Below the pieces are notes generated by a model. That model saw only the letters and a list, made by a program, of their open reading frames with translations. It did not search any database and was not told the origin of the DNA. A stretch of DNA of 37,912 nt from IMG/VR virus record IMGVR_UViG_3300042890_001488, positions 1 through 37,912 of that record, one strand, 5' to 3'. This DNA comes from a virus. This document shows positions 27,755-37,615 of this stretch, piece by piece; position 1 is the stretch's first letter, and each line of letters begins with the position of its first letter. The position numbers and the translations under genes are program-made.

Positions 27755-30700
27755 TTAATCTTTTATTAATCTTACTGACATACCAAAAGACTTATAGTCA
27801 GCGTACTTAAAAGCAAATGAATTATACCAACCTAGCAGAACTACCGTAGCATTTGTGGTATTATACTCTGAAGAACTCCAAAGATAATTTTCTTGTGTAA
27901 TAGAGAAGAACGTACCATTAGTGTTGCGAAATCCGCCTGGTAGTGCCGTAAATCCACTTTCATTTGTTGCCAATGAGTTATCTGATTGCCAATGTACTAT
28001 ACCTGCTTCTTTCATCTTACCTCCAGCAACCGTATCTCCTCCTAAATAGTTTGTTAAAACTCCAAATTCTGCATCTGAAGGAACGTGATAACCTAATGGA
28101 GCTAATCCCCTCGAGTCTTTAACAGCATACCAATTATATAACTTACCATATACAAGTCCGTTAGCTGATGAATTAGCGTACCAACACCAAGCCCCTATTC
28201 CATTTGTGCCTTTACTTATCCAATCTGCATCAGTAGTCGATTGCGGTATTGTATCTCCATTTCTATATTTAACTATATCTAAGTTTTCAAGCATCCAAAT
28301 TTGATTTCCAATTTGAATATCAGTAATTCCTGCTAAAAAATTTATTTCTTGTCCATAAGAAGTTCCTTTTACATTTGTAGCATAAGCTCTTGTATAGTAA
28401 TTTTCATATTGAACTAATGGAGAAATTAAACTAGAAAAAGTGTTATTTCCAGTTCCTTCATTTGTTTTAGTACTTAATGCAATTGTTGGATTAGAAATTG
28501 TACTCCATACCACTCCTTTTGCTGTTATTGAAGAATAACCATCTGACAATATATTTCCTCCTGACGTAGTACTTGTTGTAGATGTCTTAATTATTGCTTT
28601 TGTTTCAACAGCAGGAGTAAGTATTGAATTAAACTTTTCTTCTGCTTTTATAGTTAATTCCTTACTTAAATTCTCATACTTCATACTCATTGGATATAAT
28701 AAAATAGGCAATCCATTATTGTCATAAGTCTTAATATATCCTCTTATTGTTCTTAAACTATCTTGTAATGCTATAAAATCAGAAAACTCGATATTTGCAA
28801 AAACGACTTCATTATACATAAACGGAGTTAAATTTGGTTTTACATCTATAAATCCAGTTGTAATCGGGTCTGATTCTGTAAGCGTTAATCCTGCATAAGT
28901 GGCTGTAAAATTTTTATTATTTTTATACCAAGTGTTAGTTATAGCTTGTTCTTTTTTATATAAATTACAAGTAGCTAAATATTTACTCCAATATCGTTGT
29001 ATATTTCTTTTTGTTGAATATCTTAAATTTGAATATTTATCACTCGCTATTAAATTACTTATATTTGTAAATCCCCCATTCGTGTAATTAGTATAAGGAA
29101 TTGTTGATATGTTTAAAGTATAACTAAAATATGTTAAAAAAGCATCTGTATATCCTGATGGAATTGAACCACTTATTAATTGCAAAGTTTTATTCAAACA
29201 GGAAACAACTGTATAAGTTCCAATATTATATATTGTAGGAGAAATTATTGAAAAAGACGTTCCAACCTTTATTCCTAATGCTACAAAATTTATTTCTCCA
29301 CTACTACTTAATGTTAGTATAGCAGTTGTTGAGTTATAAGAGTGTAATAGTGTTATTTTTTCTGAATATGTTACATCAGATGTCGTATTTAAAGTATCAA
29401 TAGCAAATAAAGTATCATCATTTTGAGAAGAAGTATCTAGTGATATTTCTAAGGCTTTTCTTCTATTTGTTTCAATTAAAAAAGCATCCCTTGTCCATTC
29501 AATAGATATTTCTTTTTTATTTTCAACCATTTTATTACCTAATACCCATTTAGATTCTCCGTGAATAACGTCAGCAGAATTAGGTTCTTCATTCTCTTTT
29601 AATGATTGGAAATTTTTATATCCATAGTTAAATTCATTTATAGAAAAACGTGGATTAAATGATTTATTAAATGATGAGAATTGAGTATTAGGAAATACCT
29701 TCACTTCATTATTAGTATAAAAATCATCTTCAATACCAAAGAAAATATCTCCATCTGCATTTATCTCCCAATCTACATTTAATTCTACAAGTGATTTTTC
29801 CAAATCCTCTAATGAAACATAAAAAGGCTTGTCCGATATTGCTCTTAATGAATTACCGTTAAATAATCTGTTGTCATAAAAATCTTGACCAATTTCGAAT
29901 CTTGGAGCTGATATATTCAATCCTGAAATAGATTTAACAACTTGTCGCATTACATCAACTAATCTAAATGATGGAGCTACTGAATTAAATGTATCGCTTT
30001 CTGCCGAGATATTAACATTCATTCCTTTACAAGTGACAGATGCGACTACATAATTATAGTCTGTTTGGTTTCTAATTTTTATTTCGTGCCATATAAATAA
30101 ACTTTGACCAGAAGATAATGAAGGTATTGTTGCTTCAAAAGATTGATTATAAGTATAAACAGCTCCTTCTGTATTTAGTGTTACTGTATTTATAAATCTA
30201 TTTTCTGTTGGAAAATTATCGGAGGGACTATCTGTTATTCCATAATTAAATGAATAGGTTAAATATCCATCAGGATTATAGACATTTATTCCATTTAGTC
30301 TTACATAAAAATAAAACGCAGGAATTGATATTTTAATATTTTTTAAATTTGTTAATGCTGTTATACATTGCAAATCAGCTTCGCCAGACCCTAAATCAAT
30401 TCTTTTTGACTCAACAGGCACTAAAGTATCTGCTATATCGCCCTGTATTATTTGTCTAGAAAAATTTATACCCCAAGTCCTAGTTCCAGCACTAAAAGTG
30501 GAATAATATCTTGCAGCATCTTCGGCTTGTTTCCATTTACTTACTTGATATATTGGCTTACTTATTAATAATGTATTTTCAGGAACTAATGGAGTAATCG
30601 CATTACCATCTACATCTTTATCACTCAATAAATCAACTTTAACAGACTTTCTCCTTTTTACTATCTGTTTACTTGACTGTTGAATAACTTTGCATTTAAA

Positions 30701-31021
30701 GTACTCCAAATCGTCTGTAACAGCAGTAGCGAAATCTAACTCTCCAATTATAGTTGTTACAGTTCCGCAAGTGATGATTAACTCTACAATAGATTCAAAA
30801 CCATAAGTATTGTTATATATTAATAATTTATCTAAATAATGATTACGATATTTAACAAATTCAAATTGTGTTTCGCCACCATTAAAAGACACATCACGAC
30901 CATAACCTTTGTCCTTTTGGCTTAACTGAAAATCAACCGTAGCAAAGTTGATAGGTTCATCAATGCTTACAGTTATATTTTCGTTATTTCTAAATATTAA
31001 TTGAAAAGTTTCTCCTGCCAT
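27755..31021 (-). CDS. Large tail-tip protein with C-terminal FISUMP domain (1088 aa)
   Basis: The N-terminal ~800 residues are a beta-rich tail protein (starting AGETFQLIFRNNENITV), downstream of the tape measure and so likely part of the distal tail or tip. Residues about 817-895 resemble an Ig/fibronectin-like domain of Bacteroidetes surface proteins (GVVWSTISNPT...AYATNVKGTSYG). Residues about 900-1088 are a FISUMP domain (IGNQIWMLENLDIVKYRNGD, GKLYNWYAVKD, LAPLGYHVPSDAEF, WSSSEY, GMSVRLIK). This is the probable receptor-contact end. Confidence 0.85.
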   Translation of the reverse strand: MAGETFQLIFRNNENITVSIDEPINFATVDFQLSQKDKGYGRDVSFNGGETQFEFVKYRNHYLDKLLIYNNTYGFESIVELIITCGTVTTIIGELDFATAVTDDLEYFKCKVIQQSSKQIVKRRKSVKVDLLSDKDVDGNAITPLVPENTLLISKPIYQVSKWKQAEDAARYYSTFSAGTRTWGINFSRQIIQGDIADTLVPVESKRIDLGSGEADLQCITALTNLKNIKISIPAFYFYVRLNGINVYNPDGYLTYSFNYGITDSPSDNFPTENRFINTVTLNTEGAVYTYNQSFEATIPSLSSGQSLFIWHEIKIRNQTDYNYVVASVTCKGMNVNISAESDTFNSVAPSFRLVDVMRQVVKSISGLNISAPRFEIGQDFYDNRLFNGNSLRAISDKPFYVSLEDLEKSLVELNVDWEINADGDIFFGIEDDFYTNNEVKVFPNTQFSSFNKSFNPRFSINEFNYGYKNFQSLKENEEPNSADVIHGESKWVLGNKMVENKKEISIEWTRDAFLIETNRRKALEISLDTSSQNDDTLFAIDTLNTTSDVTYSEKITLLHSYNSTTAILTLSSSGEINFVALGIKVGTSFSIISPTIYNIGTYTVVSCLNKTLQLISGSIPSGYTDAFLTYFSYTLNISTIPYTNYTNGGFTNISNLIASDKYSNLRYSTKRNIQRYWSKYLATCNLYKKEQAITNTWYKNNKNFTATYAGLTLTESDPITTGFIDVKPNLTPFMYNEVVFANIEFSDFIALQDSLRTIRGYIKTYDNNGLPILLYPMSMKYENLSKELTIKAEEKFNSILTPAVETKAIIKTSTTSTTSGGNILSDGYSSITAKGVVWSTISNPTIALSTKTNEGTGNNTFSSLISPLVQYENYYTRAYATNVKGTSYGQEINFLAGITDIQIGNQIWMLENLDIVKYRNGDTIPQSTTDADWISKGTNGIGAWCWYANSSANGLVYGKLYNWYAVKDSRGLAPLGYHVPSDAEFGVLTNYLGGDTVAGGKMKEAGIVHWQSDNSLATNESGFTALPGGFRNTNGTFFSITQENYLWSSSEYNTTNATVVLLGWYNSFAFKYADYKSFGMSVRLIKD

Positions 31022-31023
31022 AA

Positions 31024-33717
31024 TTATACGCTTATACCAATTGCTTGAGAACGGTTACTATTTGACCTTGTTATGCTGTTACCATTTTTAACATAAGATT
31101 GAAATCCGTTCTTGTCAAAGATAGTGTTTTGTGTTTTAATATTGCTAAGATTTTTTTGGAATATCTCATTCATCTCGTCATAAGTCAATCCACTTGCTTG
31201 TTGTGATGACATTGATATATTATTACTTTGTAACATTTCAAATAATTGTTGTTCGTGATTCAATACCTTTGTTCCTTTAGGAGCATCCATAAGTACGTTT
31301 CTACCTTGTGGTCTAATTACTTTTCCACTTGGCAATATTACTTTCTCTTGGAAATTACTTCCTGCTCCATCATTTACAAGCATCAAGCCTCCTTTATGAT
31401 TATCTGTACCTTCTGCATAAGCAGGAAATTGTTGAGCAGCAACCATTGCTAATTGAGCAGCTCCAAATGCTCCCATTATTATAGCTAATGGCGTTCCAAA
31501 GAATCCTGTTTTTTTGTATGTAGACATAATTGCCTGAGCAGTATCTATAACTATATTAACCATAGATATTTTCTTCTCATCCTCAAATTGTCTCTTATCT
31601 ATTTCTTTTTTCTTTGCAGCGTAATCTTTTTCAATTTTTTCTTTAGCAGCAGTACTATCTCCAGCAAATTTCAATGAAGTTTCTTTTTGTGCTTCTAAAC
31701 GAGCGTACTCTTGTTCATAATTAGCCATACTATACTCAGCCATTTTATTAAACATTTCTTGAGCAGATTCAGCAACAGCATTAAATGTAACAGCAGTATC
31801 TGTTCCAAATCCTTCTATTTCACCTGACATCATTTTAAATGTTTCGGTAAGTCCTGATTTAGAAGCAAACTCATCTGCAAATGATTTTAGATAATCAGCT
31901 TTCTTTTTATCTCTGTCTTTTTGGTCTTTGTCTACTATGTCCTCTAATTCTTTTAATAAAGCACTTTGTCTTTTTTGTTCGTCTAATTGATTTTTTAATG
32001 ATTCTGCTTGTATATCTTCTTCTTCTTTGTACATATCCTGTACTCTCTTGATGTTTTCATCACGAATATTACCAATGGCTATGAATTTATGATTTTCAGC
32101 AGCAGCAATTAAGTCAGCGTTTCCATCTGCTAATCTCAATTCTTCTTCATATTTAGCTTCTACTATTTTTACTTCATCAGCAGCTACTTTACCTGATAGT
32201 ATTTGTCTTTCTTGAAGTACACCGCTAAACGAATCTAAAGCATCAGAATCTATATCTTTTTGCTTTTCTAAATCAGATATTTTTCTTTCAAATGCGTTTT
32301 TAGCATTTTCTTCTGCTGTCTTATCGTTTTTAGCATTTTCTTTATCTATATTTTTCTGATTTTTTTTATTTTCATTAAATTCTTCTACTTTTTGACCGCT
32401 TTGCAATTCAGAAACTATGAAACCTTGTGCTACTAAAGCCTTATTTGATTTATCGTAAGCCTCCTTTTTTAAAGCCAATCCTTCTTCTGATTCTTTCCAA
32501 TTTCTATATTTATTTACTATTGCAAGATTTTTGTAATATTCTTGTTGTTCCTTTGCTCTTTGTATTTCTGTTTTTGATGATAATGTAGAAGAAGCAGACG
32601 TTAATTCGTCAATTCTAATTTTTGCATCTGCATATTTTTTAGAATTTTCATATTTCTTTTTATTGCTTTCGTTTACTATAACAAGATTAGCTTGAACATC
32701 TTTTTGAGTTTGTAAATCAATTGCTCTTATTTCATCTGCTGATTTACCAGCTAATACAGCAGCATCTTTTCTCATTTTACCTTGATGCAATATATTTTTA
32801 GTTGTCTGTTCTATTTGGTCATCCATTAACTTTTGAGAAATTTCAAATGCTTCTTGCTTTCTTTTTAATGCATCAAGACCGCTTACCAAGTCCCATATTT
32901 TAGCACCATATACTGTAAGTATAGTTACTCCTAATGATATAGCGGTTTGCCAAGAGAAAAACGCTCCAGCGACTGTTTTTAATATTGATTCGGTTGGTTT
33001 ACCATCTTTTTGAAGGTCTTTATTTTTCTGAATAAGAACGCCTAACTCATCAGTTAATATTGGAATGTTATTAGACAATGCCATAAAACCTGTCTGAACG
33101 CTATTAGCAAATGCAGGTGCTTCACGAGTAAGTTGGTTAATCGAGTTCCCTAATCCATTCCAAGATGATGAATAGTTACCAACATTACGAGTATGCGAAC
33201 CAGTCATAGCATCAACAGCCTTTAATCTATTTCCTAATGCGGCTAATGCTTTTTCTTTGTCTATAAATGCTTTAGTTCCTTCTTTTCCTTCAAAAGCCAT
33301 AGCTTTTAAAGACTTTGCCATTTGTCTAAATTGAGCATCAGCTACTTGATAAGCATCAGCTTTTTTTGATAGTTCGGTATATGTTTGTGCTAATTCTTTA
33401 TTTTGTAATCTTATGTCAATTGTTTCTTGAGTGATAAGTTTACTTGATGTAGCTCTTGTAGTATTTGCTTTAGCTAATCCACTATCGATAGAAGCATAAC
33501 TTGCTCTTAATTCAGTTAAGACCTTATTAAGTTTTTCATTTTCAGCAGTAAGTTTTGCTAGTTCAGCGGTACTTTGTGGATTAGCTCCCTTGCCTAAATT
33601 AGAAAATTTAGTTGCTATTTCACCAAATTTAGTATCTACTTCTCCTAACTTTAATAATAAATCACTTATTTGCTTAAATGCAGCATCTCCAATTATTAAA
33701 TCTATCTCGTTTGCCAT
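31024..33717 (-). CDS. Tail tape measure protein (897 aa)
   Basis: The length-setting ruler of a siphovirus tail: long coiled coils (about residues 20-130 and 430-690), Lys/Glu-rich helices, and central hydrophobic segments (SWQTAISLGVTILTVYGAKIW near 260; FFGTPLAIIMGAFGAAQLAMVAAQQ near 760). The end (GGLMLVNDGAGSNFQEKVILPSGKVIRPQGRNVLMDAPKGTKVLN) is typical of tape measures. It has its own predicted promoter and leader hairpin. Confidence 0.92.
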   Translation of the reverse strand: MANEIDLIIGDAAFKQISDLLLKLGEVDTKFGEIATKFSNLGKGANPQSTAELAKLTAENEKLNKVLTELRASYASIDSGLAKANTTRATSSKLITQETIDIRLQNKELAQTYTELSKKADAYQVADAQFRQMAKSLKAMAFEGKEGTKAFIDKEKALAALGNRLKAVDAMTGSHTRNVGNYSSSWNGLGNSINQLTREAPAFANSVQTGFMALSNNIPILTDELGVLIQKNKDLQKDGKPTESILKTVAGAFFSWQTAISLGVTILTVYGAKIWDLVSGLDALKRKQEAFEISQKLMDDQIEQTTKNILHQGKMRKDAAVLAGKSADEIRAIDLQTQKDVQANLVIVNESNKKKYENSKKYADAKIRIDELTSASSTLSSKTEIQRAKEQQEYYKNLAIVNKYRNWKESEEGLALKKEAYDKSNKALVAQGFIVSELQSGQKVEEFNENKKNQKNIDKENAKNDKTAEENAKNAFERKISDLEKQKDIDSDALDSFSGVLQERQILSGKVAADEVKIVEAKYEEELRLADGNADLIAAAENHKFIAIGNIRDENIKRVQDMYKEEEDIQAESLKNQLDEQKRQSALLKELEDIVDKDQKDRDKKKADYLKSFADEFASKSGLTETFKMMSGEIEGFGTDTAVTFNAVAESAQEMFNKMAEYSMANYEQEYARLEAQKETSLKFAGDSTAAKEKIEKDYAAKKKEIDKRQFEDEKKISMVNIVIDTAQAIMSTYKKTGFFGTPLAIIMGAFGAAQLAMVAAQQFPAYAEGTDNHKGGLMLVNDGAGSNFQEKVILPSGKVIRPQGRNVLMDAPKGTKVLNHEQQLFEMLQSNNISMSSQQASGLTYDEMNEIFQKNLSNIKTQNTIFDKNGFQSYVKNGNSITRSNSNRSQAIGISV

Positions 33718-33731
33718 AGTATATTAAATTT

Positions 33732-33762
33732 AAAAAGGGATTACCGCTTTCACAGTAATCCC
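33732..33762 (-). terminator. Hairpin with T-run between the chaperone-region gene and the tape measure
   Basis: GGGATTAC (33737-33744) pairs with GTAATCCC (33755-33762), 10-nt loop, followed on the minus strand by TTTTT. It sits just downstream of a predicted leftward -7 box, so it could be an attenuator or a stabilising 5' hairpin instead of a full stop. Confidence 0.6.
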
Positions 33763-33769
33763 CGAGCTA

Positions 33770-33777
33770 CAAAGTTA
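33770..33777 (-). promoter_or_regulatory. Leftward -7 box (TAACTTTG) before the tape measure
   Basis: An exact TAnnTTTG on the minus strand; the start point would fall at the hairpin 33737-33762. No TTTG at -33. Confidence 0.4.
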
Positions 33778-33785
33778 CAACATTT

Positions 33786-34412
33786 TTACTTATTAGCTTT
33801 CGCTTGTTGAGCATTTTTTTCCTCTAATAGTTTGCATAATTCTATCCATTCACTAACTGTCGTTTGTTTTGAATCTATTTTATAAGCTAATCCTAATCCT
33901 AAACTCACTAAAACCATTTGCTTATTAAGACTATATGTTTGCTTTTTTTCGTCAGTTTTTAATTCTGATTCAAGCATTTCAATTTGAGTTTTAATATTCT
34001 GCATAGCTTGAGTAATCAATGCAATTTCCTCAGCATCTCCTTCTACTGTATTTATTATCGGCATATTAAATCCGAATTTATTTATTATCTCAATATATTG
34101 TTGCCTTAATTCCATCTGCATATCTCCGAATCCTAACCAAAGTCTTTGACATAACATCGCTATCACATTGTAACGTGTGCGTAGGTTGTCGATTTTAGCC
34201 CATTTCTGCAACTTTTTTACAAAAGTCCTATCATCAACTGCTTTAAAATATTCCTCTTGTAATTTGCTCTCTAATGCAGTCAGTTCTTCATTGTCTATTT
34301 TAGGCTGTCTACCATTGAAATCTATTATCAACCAATTGTTATCTCGTGTCGTTGTGTATTTATCCCAATTGTATAATGGTAATACCTCTATGCTGTCGTA
34401 GTATTCAATCAT
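33786..34412 (-). CDS. Possible tail assembly chaperone (208 aa)
   Basis: A helical protein immediately upstream of the tape measure, the usual place of the tail chaperone. Residues 50-120 (ESKLQEEYFKAVDDRTFVKKLQKWAKIDNLRTRYNV...) and a coiled coil near 140-160 are seen. I see no slippery sequence for the common programmed frameshift. The assignment is positional. It overlaps the upstream gene as ATGA. Confidence 0.55.
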   Translation of the reverse strand: MIEYYDSIEVLPLYNWDKYTTTRDNNWLIIDFNGRQPKIDNEELTALESKLQEEYFKAVDDRTFVKKLQKWAKIDNLRTRYNVIAMLCQRLWLGFGDMQMELRQQYIEIINKFGFNMPIINTVEGDAEEIALITQAMQNIKTQIEMLESELKTDEKKQTYSLNKQMVLVSLGLGLAYKIDSKQTTVSEWIELCKLLEEKNAQQAKANK

Positions 34413-34852
34413 AAATATGTTTTTATAAATTTCATTAACTCAGGATATATTATTTCGTAATTTAGTTTTCGTTTATTTTCTTCTGTTAATCCTACAAACT
34501 CTCCATATTTATCAGCAAGTAATTTCGCTTTACCATCTGTATTTTCTATTGTCATTTTATTTTGGTTTCCTTTAGATAATAAATTGAATTTACTAAATAA
34601 TTGACCAGTATCAAAAAAGTTAAATGGAGTTCCTCCTTCTTTTGGATAACCTCTTGTATTTCCTTTGTAATCGTCTTTGTATTTTCCTAACAACGTGCCG
34701 TTTATATCTAAACCTCTTTTAAATATTTGTTCTTCTCTATTCAAGTCTAATATTTCATCTTCAAAACTACGGGCAATGTCATCAATCTCATTTCCTATCT
34801 GTGACTGAACTCTTTTTGCTTTATCTATATAATCTCTAACTGTCGTTGCCAT
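34409..34852 (-). CDS. Hypothetical tail-region protein (147 aa)
   Basis: A basic protein with an N-terminal helical half (DYIDKAKRVQSQIGNEIDDIARSFEDEIL) and a C-terminal region (LLADKYGEFVGLTEENKRKLNYEIIYPELMKFI). A phage head-tail/tail-completion protein pattern is suggested but not certain. The -7 box TACCTTTG lies 4 bases before the ATG. Confidence 0.65.
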   Translation of the reverse strand: MATTVRDYIDKAKRVQSQIGNEIDDIARSFEDEILDLNREEQIFKRGLDINGTLLGKYKDDYKGNTRGYPKEGGTPFNFFDTGQLFSKFNLLSKGNQNKMTIENTDGKAKLLADKYGEFVGLTEENKRKLNYEIIYPELMKFIKTYL

Positions 34853-34856
34853 AATA

Positions 34857-34864
34857 CAAAGGTA
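34857..34864 (-). promoter_or_regulatory. Leftward -7 box (TACCTTTG), 4 nt before ATG
   Basis: The minus strand reads TACCTTTG, TATT, ATG. It has the same 4-base spacing as the predicted leaderless promoters at 3813, 9612 and 17019. Confidence 0.45.
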
Positions 34865-34878
34865 ATGATTTTAAACAA

Positions 34879-34908
34879 TAGACCCGCTACAAATATGCAA
34901 CGGGTCTA
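34879..34908 (-). terminator. Hairpin after the major tail protein gene
   Basis: TAGACCCG (34879-34886) pairs with CGGGTCTA (34901-34908), 14-nt loop; a TTGTTTAAAA follows on the minus strand. Probably a partial terminator that raises the tail-protein transcript above downstream genes. Confidence 0.6.
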
Positions 34909-34930
34909 ATAAAATAATCTAATCTAAATA

Positions 34931-35899
34931 CTACAATACAACACCTGCTGATGCTCCTTTGTAAAGCAATTTAGTAGCAGTTAATTGAATTGTGTTAGAT
35001 GCGATTGAACTTGTTGTAGGAGTTGTAGCTGTAATAACTGAAGCTGTAAATCCTGAACCGATTGCAGTATGAGTAAGAGTAACTGTTTTTGTTACTGCAT
35101 TTTCAGACACAACTGTCGGAATGATATAGGTAACTGCACCACCTGAAGTAGCTACTTTTTTAATCGCCCAGTTTGACAATGGAATACCTGCAACATATTG
35201 AGAACGGTCTGCTAATGTGTTAGTAAATGACCAAGTAGTAGAAGCGGCAGTAACTGTACTTGTTGTTCCAAGATATAAGTCATTTATACCATCTAAATCA
35301 GATTTAGCATCAAAATCAAGAGTATCTCCTGAAATCCATACTTGTCTATCCATTTCTCCGTTATCAGCTAATTGAATGTTCATTTTAACCTCAGCTGGGT
35401 TATTTCCTTCTTTACCTTTGTATTGTCCTGTGAACAACATTTTAGTTTGGAATCCTTTGAAAACTGTTCCTGCTTTGTTGGTTGTGAAGATTTTATTTCC
35501 TTCAACATCGTAAAACGCACAGTTGTAAGAATCTTTAGAGTTCAATTTTCTTAATGCTTTCCAAACATTTACACCGTTATTATCGAACATTACCTCATAT
35601 TCGTAAGGAAGTTCTCCTGTTACAGTTTTGTAACCTGACCCATCCGCAGTATTGATTTGTGGCTCAACAGCGGTAATTTTAAAGGATTTAATCCCTTGAA
35701 GGATAATTAAGTCATTAGATACTTGAGCAGCTTGAACTGACGCTAATGTTTGGTCTGTCGCTGTTGGGTAAACATAACTTCTTGCAGAAAGCTCAATCGT
35801 TTCTACTCTATCCCAATCGAAAGCTGTTGCTTCCAATCCTGTTCCTAATAAGTCTGCTTTAGAGCTTGGAACTACTATAATTTGATTTGCTAATGGCAT
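34931..35899 (-). CDS. Probable major tail (tube) protein (322 aa)
   Basis: A beta-rich protein of suitable length, placed before the tape measure, with its own predicted promoter and a downstream hairpin, as expected for an abundant structural protein. N-terminal ~230 residues (MPLANQIIVVPSSKADLLGTGLEATAFDW...) form the presumed tube fold; the last ~90 residues are Thr/Ser/Ala/Val-rich (TSTVTAASTTWSFTN...), like an added Ig-type domain. The assignment rests on position and composition. Confidence 0.7.
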   Translation of the reverse strand: MPLANQIIVVPSSKADLLGTGLEATAFDWDRVETIELSARSYVYPTATDQTLASVQAAQVSNDLIILQGIKSFKITAVEPQINTADGSGYKTVTGELPYEYEVMFDNNGVNVWKALRKLNSKDSYNCAFYDVEGNKIFTTNKAGTVFKGFQTKMLFTGQYKGKEGNNPAEVKMNIQLADNGEMDRQVWISGDTLDFDAKSDLDGINDLYLGTTSTVTAASTTWSFTNTLADRSQYVAGIPLSNWAIKKVATSGGAVTYIIPTVVSENAVTKTVTLTHTAIGSGFTASVITATTPTTSSIASNTIQLTATKLLYKGASAGVVL

Positions 35900-35950
35900 T
35901 TTTTATAATGTATTTGTTATTAATTAAACGTTTTATTAATTTTTGTGTAT

Positions 35951-35994
35951 GGAGATTAATTACTTCTCCTTTGTTGTAATACTTATCAAATGTA
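35951..35994 (-). promoter_or_regulatory. Promoter box and leader hairpin of the major tail protein
   Basis: The minus strand reads TACATTTG (35987-35994), followed by a leader that contains a 5-bp hairpin (TCTCC 35965-35969 with GGAGA 35951-35955). The leader of about 80 bases is AT-rich. No -33 TTTG. Confidence 0.45.
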
Positions 35995-36020
35995 AATGGT
36001 TTAATTACTGTAAACTCCAT

Positions 36021-36539
36021 CTACTTTAGTTTAAAATCACTAACTTCAAATGTAACCTTAAAACAATGATTTGGATGCAAATCATTTACAAGTTTGAAAT
36101 CATATCCACTAAATACATTTGTAATATCAGTTGTTATCTTTTTTGTAACTTCTACATATCCAATATTAGATAAAATATCAATTACATCCATTCTAACCTC
36201 CTCATCAGCTCGATGCTGTATCGATGGCTTACAATCTTTTACATTTACTATGAAATATACTTCTATTTCTGCATTATAGGTAGTAAAGCTATTTTGAACT
36301 ATATCTTTTTTACAAGTGAAGAAAAATTTATTCACATCACTATGTATTAAAGACACATATTCTCCTTTTCCTTTATAATGTTCAAGAGTAGTTTTCTTAT
36401 CTCTTTTTACTTCATAACATCTTGGGTAACCATCTAACTTTACATTCCATAAAGCAGTCAATTTATCGTACAATTTCTTTTGTACTTTATCAACTACTAC
36501 ATCTAATCCAACTGGATTTACTTTTGTATAGTTAGCCAT
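36021..36539 (-). CDS. Tail terminator/completion-like protein (172 aa, tentative)
   Basis: An alpha/beta protein directly upstream of the major tail protein, the common location of tail completion or terminator proteins. Beta-rich central part (EYVSLIHSDVNKFFFTCKKDIV...AEIEVYFIVNVKD) then a helix (EEVRMDVIDILSNI). Function inferred from position. One-base overlap with the upstream gene. Confidence 0.55.
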   Translation of the reverse strand: MANYTKVNPVGLDVVVDKVQKKLYDKLTALWNVKLDGYPRCYEVKRDKKTTLEHYKGKGEYVSLIHSDVNKFFFTCKKDIVQNSFTTYNAEIEVYFIVNVKDCKPSIQHRADEEVRMDVIDILSNIGYVEVTKKITTDITNVFSGYDFKLVNDLHPNHCFKVTFEVSDFKLK

Positions 36540-37612
36540 TATCTTAATGTATAAGCAAAGATTTGATTAGCTTTAACTAAACCTTTCTTCAATTTACCTA
36601 TTTCTGTTCTTATCGAAGCAATCTCACCTAATAACTGATTCTCTAATCCAATTACTTTTACCGTACTTTCATTTGCAGTTCCTTTCAATTCAATCATTAA
36701 TTTCTCGTATAACTGAGCTGACTGTGATTGATTTGAGTTACTTCTTAATGATGATAAGTATAATTGAATACAACCTATAATGCCATTTATTTGAATTGCT
36801 CTCGCAAATAACATTTTGTTGTTTATAATGAAATCAGTATAATCTTCATATACAGTTATGTCTAAGTTAAGTCCTGAATCTTCTGACAATCCATCCACAT
36901 CATCTAAATCGAACAATGTAGTAGTCAAATGATTTGGTACTTTTACTCTTTCAACTTGCAAATAGGTTGGAGAAGATAAAACATTACCTGCGTTCCAATC
37001 TCTTTTGTAAGGAGTTACTGTAAGTGAATTTGCAATATAACCAATGTAGTATTCTCCTTTATAAGTTGTATCTGTATTATCTACAACCCAATCCAAAGTA
37101 ACTTCTTGATGGTCTGTTGTTATTGTTATTACCTTAGATTGTATCGCTGCTTTCTTTGCAGTATTCCAAAGTAGTAAGGTAAATGTACCAGTACCTTGAA
37201 AATCGAGTAACACACGGCTTATTTTAAAAGCAATATTCTTCTGACTTGTTACTCTAATTTGATAACCGACAAATCCTGTTGGTAATACTTCTACTTCTGC
37301 TTTATTAGAAGCGTTTTTGAACAATAATGTTCTATCAATGAAATCGTAATCGCTAAATACTTGATTACATACACTTGATATTGATGAATTTTTAATATCA
37401 CTAAGCAATAAATTGAAACCTGTTGTAGATATATCAACGTAATCTTGGTTGTCCTTAATGTATTCGATTTTTGCATACGGATTATCCGTTACATAATACC
37501 CTGAAGAACTTGCTTGATTTGTTGAATCTACAATAGCATAATCAGGATTGTAAGGCTGTTTAAACCCTACAAGTCCCGATAACGCTGTTTGTATTTTAGT
37601 GATGTTTATCAT
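36539..37612 (-). CDS. Structural hypothetical protein (357 aa)
   Basis: Residues 115-215 (GFVGYQIRVTSQKNIAFKISRVLLDFQGTGTFTLLLW...) look like a jelly-roll beta-sandwich carbohydrate-binding-like domain. The C-terminal ~90 residues are helical (QSAQLYEKLMIELKGTANESTVKVIGLENQLLGEIASIRTEI). Its place near the connector genes suggests a head, neck or decoration protein, but no family can be named. Confidence 0.65.
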   Translation of the reverse strand: MINITKIQTALSGLVGFKQPYNPDYAIVDSTNQASSSGYYVTDNPYAKIEYIKDNQDYVDISTTGFNLLLSDIKNSSISSVCNQVFSDYDFIDRTLLFKNASNKAEVEVLPTGFVGYQIRVTSQKNIAFKISRVLLDFQGTGTFTLLLWNTAKKAAIQSKVITITTDHQEVTLDWVVDNTDTTYKGEYYIGYIANSLTVTPYKRDWNAGNVLSSPTYLQVERVKVPNHLTTTLFDLDDVDGLSEDSGLNLDITVYEDYTDFIINNKMLFARAIQINGIIGCIQLYLSSLRSNSNQSQSAQLYEKLMIELKGTANESTVKVIGLENQLLGEIASIRTEIGKLKKGLVKANQIFAYTLR

Positions 37613-37615
37613 CTA

